A stretch of DNA of 64,000 bases, from contig CM074135.1 in assembly GCA_037178625.1 (NCBI GenBank), positions 2,172,001-2,236,000 of the forward strand. Reading direction: 5' to 3'. Of this stretch, positions 29,462 to 39,104 are shown one piece after another; the stretch's first letter is position 1; every line of letters starts with the position of its first letter. Source of the DNA: Skeletonema tropicum (Eukaryota; Bacillariophyta; Thalassiosirophyceae; Thalassiosirales; Thalassiosiraceae). The position numbers and the translations under genes were made by a program. Below the pieces are notes generated by a model that had not been told where the DNA came from, searched no databases, and saw only the letters and a program-made list of their open reading frames with translations.

Positions 29462-29870
29462 CGTGCCACGTCCCTAATTTGAAAAGGTCGAACGACCTTG
29501 ATTTGATTTGAATTGAATTGAAAGGTAGCGGGCCACGCTCCTAATTTTGAAAAGATCGAACGACCTTGATTTGATTTGGATTGAATTGAATTGAATTGAA
29601 AGGTAGTGGGCCACGCTCCTAATTTGAAAAAGTCGAACGACCTTGATTTGATTTGAATTGAATTGAATTGAATTGAAAGGTAGCGGGCCACGCTCCTAAT
29701 TTGAAGAGGTCGAACGACCTTGATTTGATTTGATTTGAATTGAATTGAAAGGAAACGGGCCACGTTCCTGATTTGAAAAGATCGAACGACCTTGATTTGA
29801 TTTGAATTGAATTGAAAGGTAGCGGGCCACGCTCCTAATTTGAAAAGGTCGAACGACCTTGATTATTCGA
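29462..29870. repeat. Minisatellite, about six units of 65-77 bp
   Basis: Units share GGTAGCGGGCCACGCTCCTA, then AATTTGAAAAGGTCGAACGACCTT, and a variable number of GAATT/GATTT pentamers, which accounts for the unit length differences. GGTCGAACGACC is an inverted repeat in each unit. Unit positions are near 29491, 29559, 29637, 29713, 29785 and 29852. It lies about 110 bp upstream of the DIRS-like start codon and may belong to its 5' region. Confidence 0.85.
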
Positions 29871-31667
29871 GAAAGGTGGACACACCTTGATTTAATCATG
29901 AATGGTTATTTACCTAAAGAAAATAGCGTTCCTTTGCTGACTACCAAATGAAATGATGGCAATGCCGTAGTAGTCTTCGGTGTCATTGAATTGACAGTGA
30001 TGAGAATGTGTGTGGTCAGCGAGCGAAGTGTGGAGAAGCCTGCAAAATTCTTTGTGCTTCTCCCGCCATTTTCGTTTCAAATTCTTCCTGCGATTTCGCT
30101 TTCTGTAATCGCAGAAAACCCTTTTAGCGTAAGTAGAAACTTGGCGCTACGCTTGAAGTCAGACCTGCACGATAACTACTGATCAAGTCTATCAGTCGAA
30201 ATTGTCAGAGGGTTTGATTTTTGTCCACGACGGACGGACGGACAGGAATTTCAAGCGAAATGACCGGTAAGCTCTGCTTCGCTCGACCAGGAACCGCTCG
30301 ACTAACCCATTTAAACAAGCTCAAGCTTTGAACGAAGCTTGGACATAAATACTTACTCCTATCTCTACTCTCTATCGTAGAGTGTTATGGCCAGGAATCC
30401 TCAGGATATTTCGGCATTTTTGGGTAGCCTCTAGGATATTTTTTCGCCAATATTCGCTAAAAAATATCCTCTTGTTCGAACAAGCCTACCTTGATAGCTG
30501 GAGTGTTTCCAAGTGAATAACACTATTGTTTACTCATATTATTGCATCTATTCACTCCTTTAGACCTGCATTGACACATCAGGCCATCAATGCAACGAAA
30601 TAATGCTCAAAGCTGCAACATATCTTATCTCTGAGGGTCTCGCCAACTACCCTATGAATGAATGCGGACTGTAAGAAAACACGCACTGCCGCAGCACGAG
30701 AAGCCTGAAAGAGTTATAAGTCTCGTGCATCATCCCTACTATTCATTAGGAGTACAAGCAATCCTTCACCATTCACAGTTCTCGATGTCCACTCCCGTCA
30801 ACACCTGTCTGATTTGCATTCCACCATACTCATAAATATCCTCATTGTAAGTTCCCTCTTGTCAATTTGCATCACCATTCCTCAATACCTATAGTATCAC
30901 CCACCATCTTATATTCATCTTACGTCTTACATTGCATTGGTGTTATGTATGTGTGTGGTGAAGTAGTTGTGCGTGCATCTTTCTGTCGATTTCAGCTTCT
31001 TCATGCGTACTTCGTCCGATGTGTGTCCGAAATGGGTGACGTCAACCGTAGAAATTATACGTGGGAACTAGTAGTAGAAAAGTGAGGATATTTTTGAGGA
31101 TATTTTGCAGGGGTCGGGAGGATAACTGGCCATTTTAGGTTACTTATCTCCGCATCTGTAGGTAAGTAGGGTGTGATTTGAGGATAAGTACTTAGCTCCC
31201 TCCCTCTCTCTCTATAGTAGAGAGAAAACAAGTCTGATGGAGAGATACTGAGTTACATCAGAGATGAAGAAGATATTTTCCTCCTTGTCATGTATAAACA
31301 TTCAATCAATGGCAATGGCAGAGACATACGGGAGACAGATGTCAGAAAGGAGCACTTGTTTTAGCAGCATTCATCTGAGTGAAACAAAAAAGAGGTACTA
31401 GAGAAGTAACAATGACAGAAAAGAAACCAACAGGCTCTTTGGCAGTGACACCCGTCGCTCCAGAGAAGCCCGATATATATGTTACTGCAGAGCTAAAACT
31501 GATAACGCTGGTACATTGGAAGTGTAGTGGATACTATGGCTATGATGATGGCATCAATCAAGTTTCATGTTGAAATGGAAAATGCAACTTATGATCTGGA
31601 ATAATCTTCGTCAAAGATGAATAGGAGTTTAGTCTGACGTCTGACTGCTTGCTCTCATATCTGCTCA
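29871..31667. other. Gene-free region with AGGATATTTT motifs and diverged repeats
   Basis: No credible gene is seen. AGGATATTTT and similar words recur near 30410-30480 and 31080-31110. TGGCCAG-AT-CCTC near 30390 and its inverse near 31115-31130 form a weak 18-bp inverted pair about 750 bp apart. TCTCTAT(A/C)GTAGAG-type palindromes stand near 30371 and 31207. Confidence 0.4.
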
Positions 31668-31669
31668 CC

Positions 31670-32571
31670 CTAATAGGATCTTCAGACACCTCCTGTCTGA
31701 GTCACTTGGGGGACTGAGCAGATGCAATTAGGGGCTAACAATTTACTAGTTCTTTGGGGAGCTCTAAGCTACTGTGTGTCGAGGGTCGAGGCTTTGCAAT
31801 TTCCCTAAATTGTTAGTCATCGTAATCAAGCTATCTCTATGTGTGTGTGGGGCTTTTTAGGTTATTTCGGTGCTACGGTAACCTACGTATCACTGGTGTT
31901 GTAAACAAGAAAAGTATCTGTGGATGGCTGAGACCACTCTGAGGTCGACTGGGAGCTGAGAGCTGAGTACTTCCGTTGGAAATAGATCTGCCATCTGTAC
32001 TGTGTAATAAATATGAAATTTGGTCATCGTTGAGTGATGACTCGTTATCGGGCCATTGTTGCTCTCATATTCAAGCAGCTGTAATCCGCTGAGATCCGTT
32101 TGCCTTGCAAACCATTCTCCCGAAAATTTGTGTGTAGTAGGTGCTTGGGTCAGGGCTTTTGTAGGAACCCCCGTTAATGATAGTTTCGTTGTTTTGAATT
32201 CCAAATAGAGTCAGCTACTTATCAGCTCGTTCGAGGATGTTTGATGGGGTTCTGGAGAGTGCGAGTGCGTGAAAGGTAAAAGTAGAGAGTTCATCCAAAT
32301 GTCCTCAAGTTGCCGGGTCATGTATTTACGGGATCTCGGAGTTTTCCAGAAGAAGTGAGTTTTTGTTACAATAAGGCAAACGAACAACCATTCCTCTGCA
32401 GCTCTAAGCAGGATTTGTTGTTTCTTCGACTGGCTCAGAAAAGATACATCCCTCCAATACTACTTAGCACCCTACATAGGATCTTCTGTCATATCTGGGA
32501 GTCCTCTTCAGAGGGACTCTGTGCTGAGTCCTCCAAGTGACTCAGACAGGTGTCTGAAGATCCTATGTAGG
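31670..32571. repeat. About 50-bp inverted repeat spanning 900 bp, plus a 100-bp hairpin
   Basis: 31670-31722 matches the reverse complement of 32519-32571 with a 2-base gap and few mismatches (shared core GGATCTTCAGACACC, then TGTCTGAGTCACTTGG). The right arm is also part of a tight hairpin: CCTACATAGGATCTTC at 32471-32486 against its exact inverse at 32556-32571. This looks like a short non-autonomous element. No target duplication was resolved. Confidence 0.7.
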
Positions 32572-33345
32572 AAGTAGCGAGGCAGTAGCCCGGGTTGTGT
32601 ATTTACGGGATCTCGAACTTTTCCCGAATAAGTGATTTTTTGTGAGGCCACGTGTTCCTACCTCGGCATCCCTAAAAAGGATTTGTTGTTTCTTCGAGGT
32701 GCTAAGGACATTGAAGCCACATTCCTCAAATCCGCAACTGCTCACACCTTAAGTGGACGTGCGTGCATGCATGCATTCCAAGTGTCAAAAAGTTAACCTT
32801 TTATTGCAGAAGAAAGACAGAGGCGATGATCCCAGCCAGTCCAATGTTACTGCATCAAGGAGTTAACTTTTACATATTCAACTTGAAGCTGAAATAGGAA
32901 TAGGTAATGTCATAGAATACGACCACGTAATCGGATAGTACGATTAACCATCACTACCTCCCTACCTTGCCGGCGATTTACTGGATCTCGGAGTTTTCTG
33001 TTGAAGCTAAATAGAGTAATAGGCAATGTCATAGAATACGACCACGTAACACGATATTAAGTACGATCGTCCTGAAATTATTCATCACCCTAAACATTTT
33101 TACTACGTTGCCGGCGATTTTCATTTACTGAATCTCGGAGTTTTCACTCGAAAGTGATTGTGATTATTGATAGACAGCAATTACTCCTACTCTTTATAGC
33201 TCGTTGATTGCTATGTATGACGTGTATATATCAGCTGCTTGTTATAATTTACACTTCATACTCCTATTTATATGTATTGCAAAGACTGCATCGGTGAATT
33301 GAACCAATTCAAATTTACTGCATCTCGGGTTTTCTTTGAGGTTTT
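32320..33345. repeat. Five dispersed copies of a TTTAC-GGATCTCGGAGTTTTC motif
   Basis: Copies start near 32325, 32602, 32977, 33124 and 33314, all in the same orientation. The first two lie in a longer direct repeat (about 32315-32440 and 32593-32710) that also shares GGATTTGTTGTTTCTTCGA. The third and fourth are preceded by GCCGGCGATTT and by ATGTCATAGAATACGACCACGTAA-type sequence (only once each). The array is degenerate and non-coding. Confidence 0.65.
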
Positions 33346-33516
33346 AGCGCATATATATGTCCTTTATTTTGCACGCACAGCAACGTTCCTTAAAGAATAA
33401 CCTGTAGTTCATGTTCCTCAAAGTATTGTAATAAGTATTTATCAACGCTGCGCTGCTTGTTGCTTCAGTGCATAACAAACGCAAAGTTACAAAACGTCCA
33501 TCATTTTTACCACACC

Positions 33517-34032
33517 ATGACGCCAAACAAACGAATCAAAACCTCCGACTCCACGCATAACAGCTTACCTATTACCATCCGCGTCCCTACTTTTCGCGAC
33601 AAGAAGGTCACGGAACTGAACTTGCAATCTATTGAGGAGGAAGATCTGAAGTTGCTCAAAAAAAAAGGTAAGCACAATCGTGTTCTTCCTATCCTCCTAT
33701 CACGTTTCTATCACATTCCTATCAACGATTCTCTCTCACATAACTTCTGCTTACTATGTTATGCACATAACTTCTGCTTTTTATGTTATGCCTCACTTTG
33801 TGAAACAGACCCATTCTTGTACTACTCTATTCCTGAAGTCAACAAGGCGGCGCTCTCCCTCAAGGAAGTTGATCTGTCACAAGCCTCGCAGTCTGCGCAT
33901 ACAGTTACACGCAAGGCGCGAATTGCGTTCGAATGCCATCCATCCGTGGCAATGGATGAGCTATTGGTAGGTTCAGAAGAGTCTGAGCTTGACGATGGTG
34001 GCTTTCTAGAACTCCTGTACAAGAGTCAATGA
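33517..34032 (+). CDS. Small uncharacterised protein, 2 exons
   Basis: Exons are 33517-33667 and 33809-34032, giving 124 aa. The 141-bp intron (GTAAGC to ACAG) is a multiple of three without a stop, so the unspliced frame is also open. It contains a 27-bp direct repeat (CATAACTTCTGCTT-type, twice near 33738-33790). I know no named family. DPFLYYSIPEVNKAAL straight after the splice, preceded by EEEDLKLLKKK, gives the impression of a conserved helical diatom protein, but this is not verified. The C-terminus is acidic. There is no signal peptide or membrane segment. It lies alone in repeat-rich DNA. Confidence rests on good splice sites and sensible composition. Confidence 0.55.
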   Translation: MTPNKRIKTSDSTHNSLPITIRVPTFRDKKVTELNLQSIEEEDLKLLKKKGKHNRVLPILLSRFYHIPINDSLSHNFCLLCYAHNFCFLCYASLCETDPFLYYSIPEVNKAALSLKEVDLSQASQSAHTVTRKARIAFECHPSVAMDELLVGSEESELDDGGFLELLYKSQ

Positions 34033-34656
34033 CCACAACAAATTATTGAGGAGTATCTCCCAGTACTCATGCTATTGGATTTTTGTTATTTTAGGGTACT
34101 CTGCTGTTTTAGGCTACTCATTATTCTCAAGAGGAAGCGATGCCAGCTACACAAGCGTCACTTTCAAATTAAAGTCACTTTCAAACATCGGACAACACAG
34201 CGAGCTATTTAGTTGTAGGAGGAAAGTAATAAAAAAGTTTTATCGAAAACACTTAAAGGGTGCTCATTACACTTAGGTGACTGCTCTCTCTAGAGAGTCG
34301 CGCAATACCCATCCCGTCTGATAGCATGCTCGTGTCTGTCAATGGGACCTCACTTTTTCCATATTCTGCTATGTTTTGAATGGATTTAGATAAGTAACAT
34401 TTGGGCTAATCACTAGCCTCTCTGACGCTGCGCGGTTCAAAGAAAAGTGAGGTCATCCATGCAGAGAATAATAAGTGATTAGTTTAGGATGGTATTCAGG
34501 AGCTATTACTGGGCAAGCTGGATCTGAACTTGCCCATTTTAGGTAATAAGTGGAGTGCAGTCTATCTCATTGTTCAGTATCAAGTCCGCGCTCCTCTTGT
34601 CACCTGTGCCTCTACCTTCATCTTATTTTTAGTCTTCCTTCTTCCTTGCTCAGGGA
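34033..34656. other. Gene-free DNA with TTTTAGGT-type motifs
   Basis: ATTTTAGG(G/T)-A/T-ACT words recur (near 34088, 34107 and 34535), resembling ones near 31132 and 31855. A CTCTCTAGAGAG palindrome lies near 34287. There are no genes. Confidence 0.35.
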
Positions 34657-35233
34657 TAGGCGTATCGGGATAGTGGGCGCGTGGGCGTGCCCACAAGAGG
34701 GACTGGTTTGACAGGAGGCTTGACGGGAGATTTTGGGTGATTTTGTATTTTGTCGCGATATTGGCAAATTTTATGGAGGTGGTTTTTGTATTGGGACTCC
34801 GTGGATGTGAACCCTCCTGGGAAATTTTATTAAGTAAGTAAGTAGGTGATTTGTCTCAGAGATTTTTTTTGCTTTTTGTTAGGGTTAACCCTAATTTTTT
34901 TTTGGCTGCCGAAAACCAATCCTAACCCAACCCTCCCTGTAAAATCCAGCCCTACGCCTTTGGCATCATGTAAAACAATTACTACACCATAATAACACCC
35001 TAATAGACCCTCCCGAGTCCAGCCCTATGCCTACGGCGTGGTGTGTGTCCAGATTGTTGGTTTGTGTGGGTCCCAGAGATTGAGGAGTCCCAATACAAAA
35101 ACCACCTCCATATAAGGTTTTCCTTTTGCCCGCATTTTAGCTCATTTTCACCTGATTTTTTGCAGTTGTGGGCCCCACGTGGGCACCGCCCACAAGAGGG
35201 TATGAAAAGCGCCCACTATCCCGATACGCCTAC
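34657..35233. mobile_element. Foldback (long-TIR) element, about 577 bp
   Basis: The ends are inverted: TAGGCGTATCGGGATAGTGG from 34657 matches the reverse complement ending at 35232. Further matched blocks lie inward: the CCCACAAGAGGG region (34710 and 35194) and TGGAGGTGGTTTTTGTATTG (34774-34793, inverse at 35090-35109). The arms are roughly 150-180 bp with gaps. CAGGGAT directly flanks both ends (34651-34657 and 35234-35240), a possible 7-bp target duplication, although a second CAGGGAT follows on the right. There is no coding capacity. Confidence 0.8.
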
Positions 35234-35277
35234 CAGGGATCAGGGATGGTGGCGGGCGGGCCGGCCAGCTATCTCGG

Positions 35278-35425
35278 CTGGGGGGGAAAGAGAGGGCGAA
35301 AGGGGGGGAAGAGTGGGAAAGAAGGAGGAGGAAAGGAGGAATAGAAAGAAAGGAGGGAGGAAGAAGAGAAAGAGAGGTAGGAGGAGGAAAGGAGGGACGG
35401 ACGGAGGGAGCGGAGGGGATTTGAT
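35278..35425. repeat. Polypurine (G/A) tract
   Basis: About 150 bases are almost purely G and A on the plus strand. It can form triplex or other unusual DNA structures. The overlapping ORF (Arg/Lys/Gly/Glu only) is a composition artefact. Confidence 0.85.
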
Positions 35426-35759
35426 GGAGGGATTGGATTGGAACGTTGGTGAGGATGCACGCACCTTAATACATAATCTCAGCATGTCCTAAAGGAGCAA
35501 AATTGTGGCAAATTGATTCATTTCATTTGCATACATATCAGTTGTTGTTTGATTGTAAGTGCTCATAATGGTCCTCTGCGTTTGATTGCATGAGAATTGT
35601 ATGTGACAACTCAATTTACTAATTAAATGACGTACCAGTAAAAACTCGGTATAAAAGGCACGTACGTACGCTCGCAATCCAATCAAAAGACCGAAGCTTG
35701 TTGAATGCCGGCCGGGAATAGGCCGGACGGAATGACATTGCTCCTCTGATTATTTTAGA

Positions 35760-38243
35760 TCACTGCTGTAGAATTATTCGAATCTTTTTATCTCCTGCCC
35801 TTCTCTTGCTCTTATCAAATTTTCTTGCGTTGTATTTCGTACATTCCACAGACAACAGATTCTCGTATTGATTCGTCAGTCCCAACCCCTTTTTACTGTT
35901 GTCCGTCTTTCCCTCCATTGCAACTCGCTTCCCAGACTTGTAACAATTTAGAGACACTTCTGTAGGCTCTACTCCCGCCTTGTTCATTGCATACGCTATA
36001 CGTGTCGCAATATCTGGACGCAGTGCTCGTCCGCAAACATGCATCAATCCATTGTATGCTTGTTGCAGGTTCATATTCCCATTTCTTTGTTGCGACGCAG
36101 CTGCAGGGCCGACATCAGTTTTCCACGCAGCAAGAGCAGCTTCAATATCATCACCAAAGCATCTTAGTATTGCATTCAGAAATCGACCATCTGGGGTCAC
36201 TCCTTGATTCATTGCATCTCTGAACAATTTTAATGCACGGTCAGCACGAGGTGCAGATGTGCCAAAACCTGACAATGCAGACGCGATTAAACAATATGTT
36301 TGAGAGTTTGGCTTCGGGGATTGCATGAGAAGGGACGTTTGGTTGCCACTTTGCATCATGTTAAGTATTGCGAAAGATGCATCCAAGCACGTCATTCCGT
36401 CAACAAGTGATATAAATTCATCACTGGCCAATTCTTCCATAGACAAATCTTCAGTGCTGCGTTTGGCGGCGGAGGAATCGTAGATATCTAAAACGTTTGA
36501 TGCTTTGTCCATAGTGCATCCCCTTGCGAGTGCTCCTAACAACGCGTTCCAGCTTTCGGCACCTCTTCCTCTTTTTTGGCAGACACGACCCATTTCTAAA
36601 AACATCCAACATGCAGATGCAGCATCACCAGCATCACCATATGCACCAATGACGGATCGGTATGCAGCAGGATTCAAAATGCCTCTTTCGCTCTCTATTT
36701 GTGCCAATAATGACGTGATCTTCTCAGCATCAGCACCCGTCGTACTCATCAAAGAAGTTACCGTGAAAGCATCCAATGGTAGACCAATGTCAAGCATGAT
36801 ATCAAAGAGCTCAAATGCTTTCAGGGCATCACCTGTCTTACCGTACCCACCCAACATAATGTTGAACTGTTTTGTTGTTGGGTTTGGACGAATTCCAGTT
36901 AGCTGCATGCGGTCTTTTGGAATAGAAAGAAAGAAGGCATCAAATACATCTCGTGCCAATTCTACTTCGTCGTTTTGAACGAGCGTGTTGAGAAAGGCCT
37001 CGAATGCAGAAACAATGATTCGGTTGTTCTTCCCGGCATTTATTTCGTAAAAATCTTTCATGAGTACCAACATTTGCCCCTTGCGTCCCGACCTTACAAA
37101 TGGCATCAATGCAAGATTAATCGTGTATCGATCGGCATCTAACGTTGGACTAGCAAGAAGTTCATCAATAAGTTGGATTGCGCGATCTTCTTCATTGGCA
37201 GCGATGGCAGCTTGAATCCTAGCGTTGTAACTCAGCGTATCACATTCGATACCCTGTTTCTTCATTGTTAATAAGCAGCTATCAGTGATGGAGAGTAAGT
37301 TGCGTCCTGGTTTAGAACATTTTGCCACCGCTGTTAGAAGTGAATTGAAAGAGTATATATCTGGACCTTCATTGAGGGCAAATTTCTTGCGTGCAACATC
37401 CCCTCGTAATAAGTTAAGACCCTTGTAGAGATATTTTTCAGACGATGTCACTCCGTCCAGGGTGTTGTTGAAATTTGTAAAGTTGAAGAGATTTGAATCA
37501 AGCTTCTCGATGTCATTGTCAGACGAAGAAGACTTAAATGGACGACCTGCTACAGCCGCATCACAGATTGCTCCCAAATAAGTGTTGAATGCCACAATAT
37601 CTATCCCCGATTGAGATGGCGTTTTCATTTGAATTCGTCTCGACACGTTGGCAAGTTCCGTTAAAGTTTCCTCAAGACGGTCAATCCTTCCAATCTTCCT
37701 CAGAAACGACAATACAGAAATGTACGCTATTGATGAAGGGAGAGCCGCAACATCATCTCCCTTTAGCAACAGCTTCAAAAGATCTATTGACAGTGACAAC
37801 CCCGCTAACGAAGTAGCCCGAATCACACGCTCTGTCACTTCCACGGGGAACTCCGATGGATTTTTAAGCAAAACTTTGATACGCTTCTCTGCATCTAATA
37901 CATCCTTTTGTGAATTTGCATTGGCCATCAAATACAGTGCATCTACCAATGATGCATCTATGCGTCTCCTGTAGGAGTATCTTGGTTTGCCTCCATGCTG
38001 GGATTCGCCCTCTTCTGCCAAACATTTCTCCACTCCTTGAATTACCCATTTTATGGACGTTCGCCTATTTGGTGGAGTTCTTCGGGGAGACTTATTTTTA
38101 CTTTGATTCTTCCATGCATCTAATTGCAACAGTGAAGGAGCACCATGACTCTTTGTATTAACTGCGGCAGTCGAAAAGGAGTTGATGACAGCTGCCGCCT
38201 GAAGAATAATCAGCAGACGCATCATCGCCGCAGAAATAATCAT
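35760..38243 (-). CDS. PPR protein, probably plastid-targeted
   Basis: This is an 827-aa single-exon protein. The start region MIISAAMMRLLIILQAAAVINSFS is a signal peptide followed by Phe, the diatom plastid-import pattern. Residues about 290-600 contain pentatricopeptide repeats of about 35 residues, such as IYSFNSLLTAVAKCS, DTLSYNARIQAAIAANEEDRA, TTKQFNIMLGGYGKTGDALKAFELFD and AYRSVIGAYGDAGDAASACWMF. A few more degenerate repeats follow to about 740. PPR proteins bind organelle RNA in sequence-specific fashion and act in processing, stability or translation. No editing (DYW) domain is present. The stop of the preceding gene lies only 5 bp upstream of the ATG, so the true start may be one of the internal Met residues. 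Confidence 0.8.
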   Translation of the reverse strand: MIISAAMMRLLIILQAAAVINSFSTAAVNTKSHGAPSLLQLDAWKNQSKNKSPRRTPPNRRTSIKWVIQGVEKCLAEEGESQHGGKPRYSYRRRIDASLVDALYLMANANSQKDVLDAEKRIKVLLKNPSEFPVEVTERVIRATSLAGLSLSIDLLKLLLKGDDVAALPSSIAYISVLSFLRKIGRIDRLEETLTELANVSRRIQMKTPSQSGIDIVAFNTYLGAICDAAVAGRPFKSSSSDNDIEKLDSNLFNFTNFNNTLDGVTSSEKYLYKGLNLLRGDVARKKFALNEGPDIYSFNSLLTAVAKCSKPGRNLLSITDSCLLTMKKQGIECDTLSYNARIQAAIAANEEDRAIQLIDELLASPTLDADRYTINLALMPFVRSGRKGQMLVLMKDFYEINAGKNNRIIVSAFEAFLNTLVQNDEVELARDVFDAFFLSIPKDRMQLTGIRPNPTTKQFNIMLGGYGKTGDALKAFELFDIMLDIGLPLDAFTVTSLMSTTGADAEKITSLLAQIESERGILNPAAYRSVIGAYGDAGDAASACWMFLEMGRVCQKRGRGAESWNALLGALARGCTMDKASNVLDIYDSSAAKRSTEDLSMEELASDEFISLVDGMTCLDASFAILNMMQSGNQTSLLMQSPKPNSQTYCLIASALSGFGTSAPRADRALKLFRDAMNQGVTPDGRFLNAILRCFGDDIEAALAAWKTDVGPAAASQQRNGNMNLQQAYNGLMHVCGRALRPDIATRIAYAMNKAGVEPTEVSLNCYKSGKRVAMEGKTDNSKKGLGLTNQYENLLSVECTKYNARKFDKSKRRAGDKKIRIILQQ

Positions 38244-38248
38244 CTCTA

Positions 38249-38692
38249 TTATTTGGAAAGTGCTGCCTCCCTAGCCGCCTTTTTCTCTTTACGCCTGGCT
38301 TTTTGTTGTTGTTTCTTTAGTCGCATACGCTCAATTTTATCAAGAGGTTTCTTTGGTGTTACTTTTGGTTCCTCCTCTGATTTGTTTGTTTCTGTGTGTT
38401 CCTGTGATTTGATGGGTGCCGTAGTTGATGATGCTGCAGTTTTAATATTACCCGTCTCTCCAGTAGAGGAAATCTTCAAAGATTGCTCTTCTTCTTCTTC
38501 TTCCCTCTTTGAATTAATTTCCGCTTTAACAGCAGGAGATATCCTCGCCTTTTTTGCAATGTGTTGAATTCGTGGCTGCCCCGCCTCGTCGTCGTCCCCT
38601 GATGAATCGTCGGATGTGTTTTTGCCCCTGTTTCGTCGTTTTGCACGAGACTTACGAATAGCGTCTCTTTGATTTCTTCTCGCACGCCCCAT
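38249..38692 (-). CDS. Lys/Arg-rich small protein, nuclear or nucleolar type
   Basis: This is a 147-aa protein from the ATG at 38692 (MGRARRNQRDAIRKS); the upstream in-frame stretch lacks typical composition. It is strongly basic at both ends, with RKSRAKRRNRGK near the start and KIERMRLKKQQQKARRKEKK at the end. The middle is acidic and Ser-rich (DDSSGDDDE, KREEEEEEQ). This suits a nucleolar or ribosome-biogenesis factor, but I recognise no family. It lies in tandem with the PPR gene, 5 bp upstream of its ATG, and diverges from the HMG/FHA gene across 412 bp. Confidence 0.5.
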   Translation of the reverse strand: MGRARRNQRDAIRKSRAKRRNRGKNTSDDSSGDDDEAGQPRIQHIAKKARISPAVKAEINSKREEEEEEQSLKISSTGETGNIKTAASSTTAPIKSQEHTETNKSEEEPKVTPKKPLDKIERMRLKKQQQKARRKEKKAAREAALSK

Positions 38693-39104
38693 AAAGAGAG
38701 AAGGAAGATGGATGGTCCGGCGGCTGCTGATGCTTTGTATTGATTGAGCCGTAGAAAGAAGTGTCAAGTAGAGATAGTGCTGTCAGCTGGAAGATGAAAA
38801 ATGAAAATGAAGAACGATGAGGGGGACAAAATGAGGGTTACAGGGCTATTCCCGTTCAAATGTGTCTCTTTTATCAAGAGACCATAATAATCAATTACTA
38901 GCGATTTGAAAAGGGGGGTAATGAATAGCCCCCATGTTATTCACCTACGTGATTTTTGGCGCGATTTTTCACACGACAAGAACACCAAAATTGCATCAAT
39001 TGGAGAGAGATAGAGCAAGATGATGATGATGCTGAGGTATCGTAGTGGTGAGTTGATTGAATGAAAGAGAATCAAAGCAAGCAGCACCATCAAGAAAACA
39101 AACC
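38693..39104. promoter_or_regulatory. Divergent promoter region
   Basis: 412 bp separate the start codons of the Lys-rich gene (minus) and the HMG/FHA gene (plus), so both promoters lie here. GATGATGATGATG near 39020 is a short microsatellite. No definite core element is seen. Confidence 0.4.

Noticed and set aside
29392..29899. ORFs of 67 and 123 aa across the minisatellite
   Set aside because: They merely translate the 65-77-bp repeat units (SIQFNSIQIKS type) and lack gene features.
30349..31225. Possible LTR pair (ACTTA ... CTCTCTAT-GTAGAG near 30355 and 31185)
   Set aside because: Similarity covers only about 50 diverged bases with no coding sequence, primer-binding site or target duplication between or around.
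35043..35492. 149-aa ORF and opposite-strand Pro/Ser/Leu/Phe ORFs
   Set aside because: Created by the polypurine tract; composition is not protein-like.
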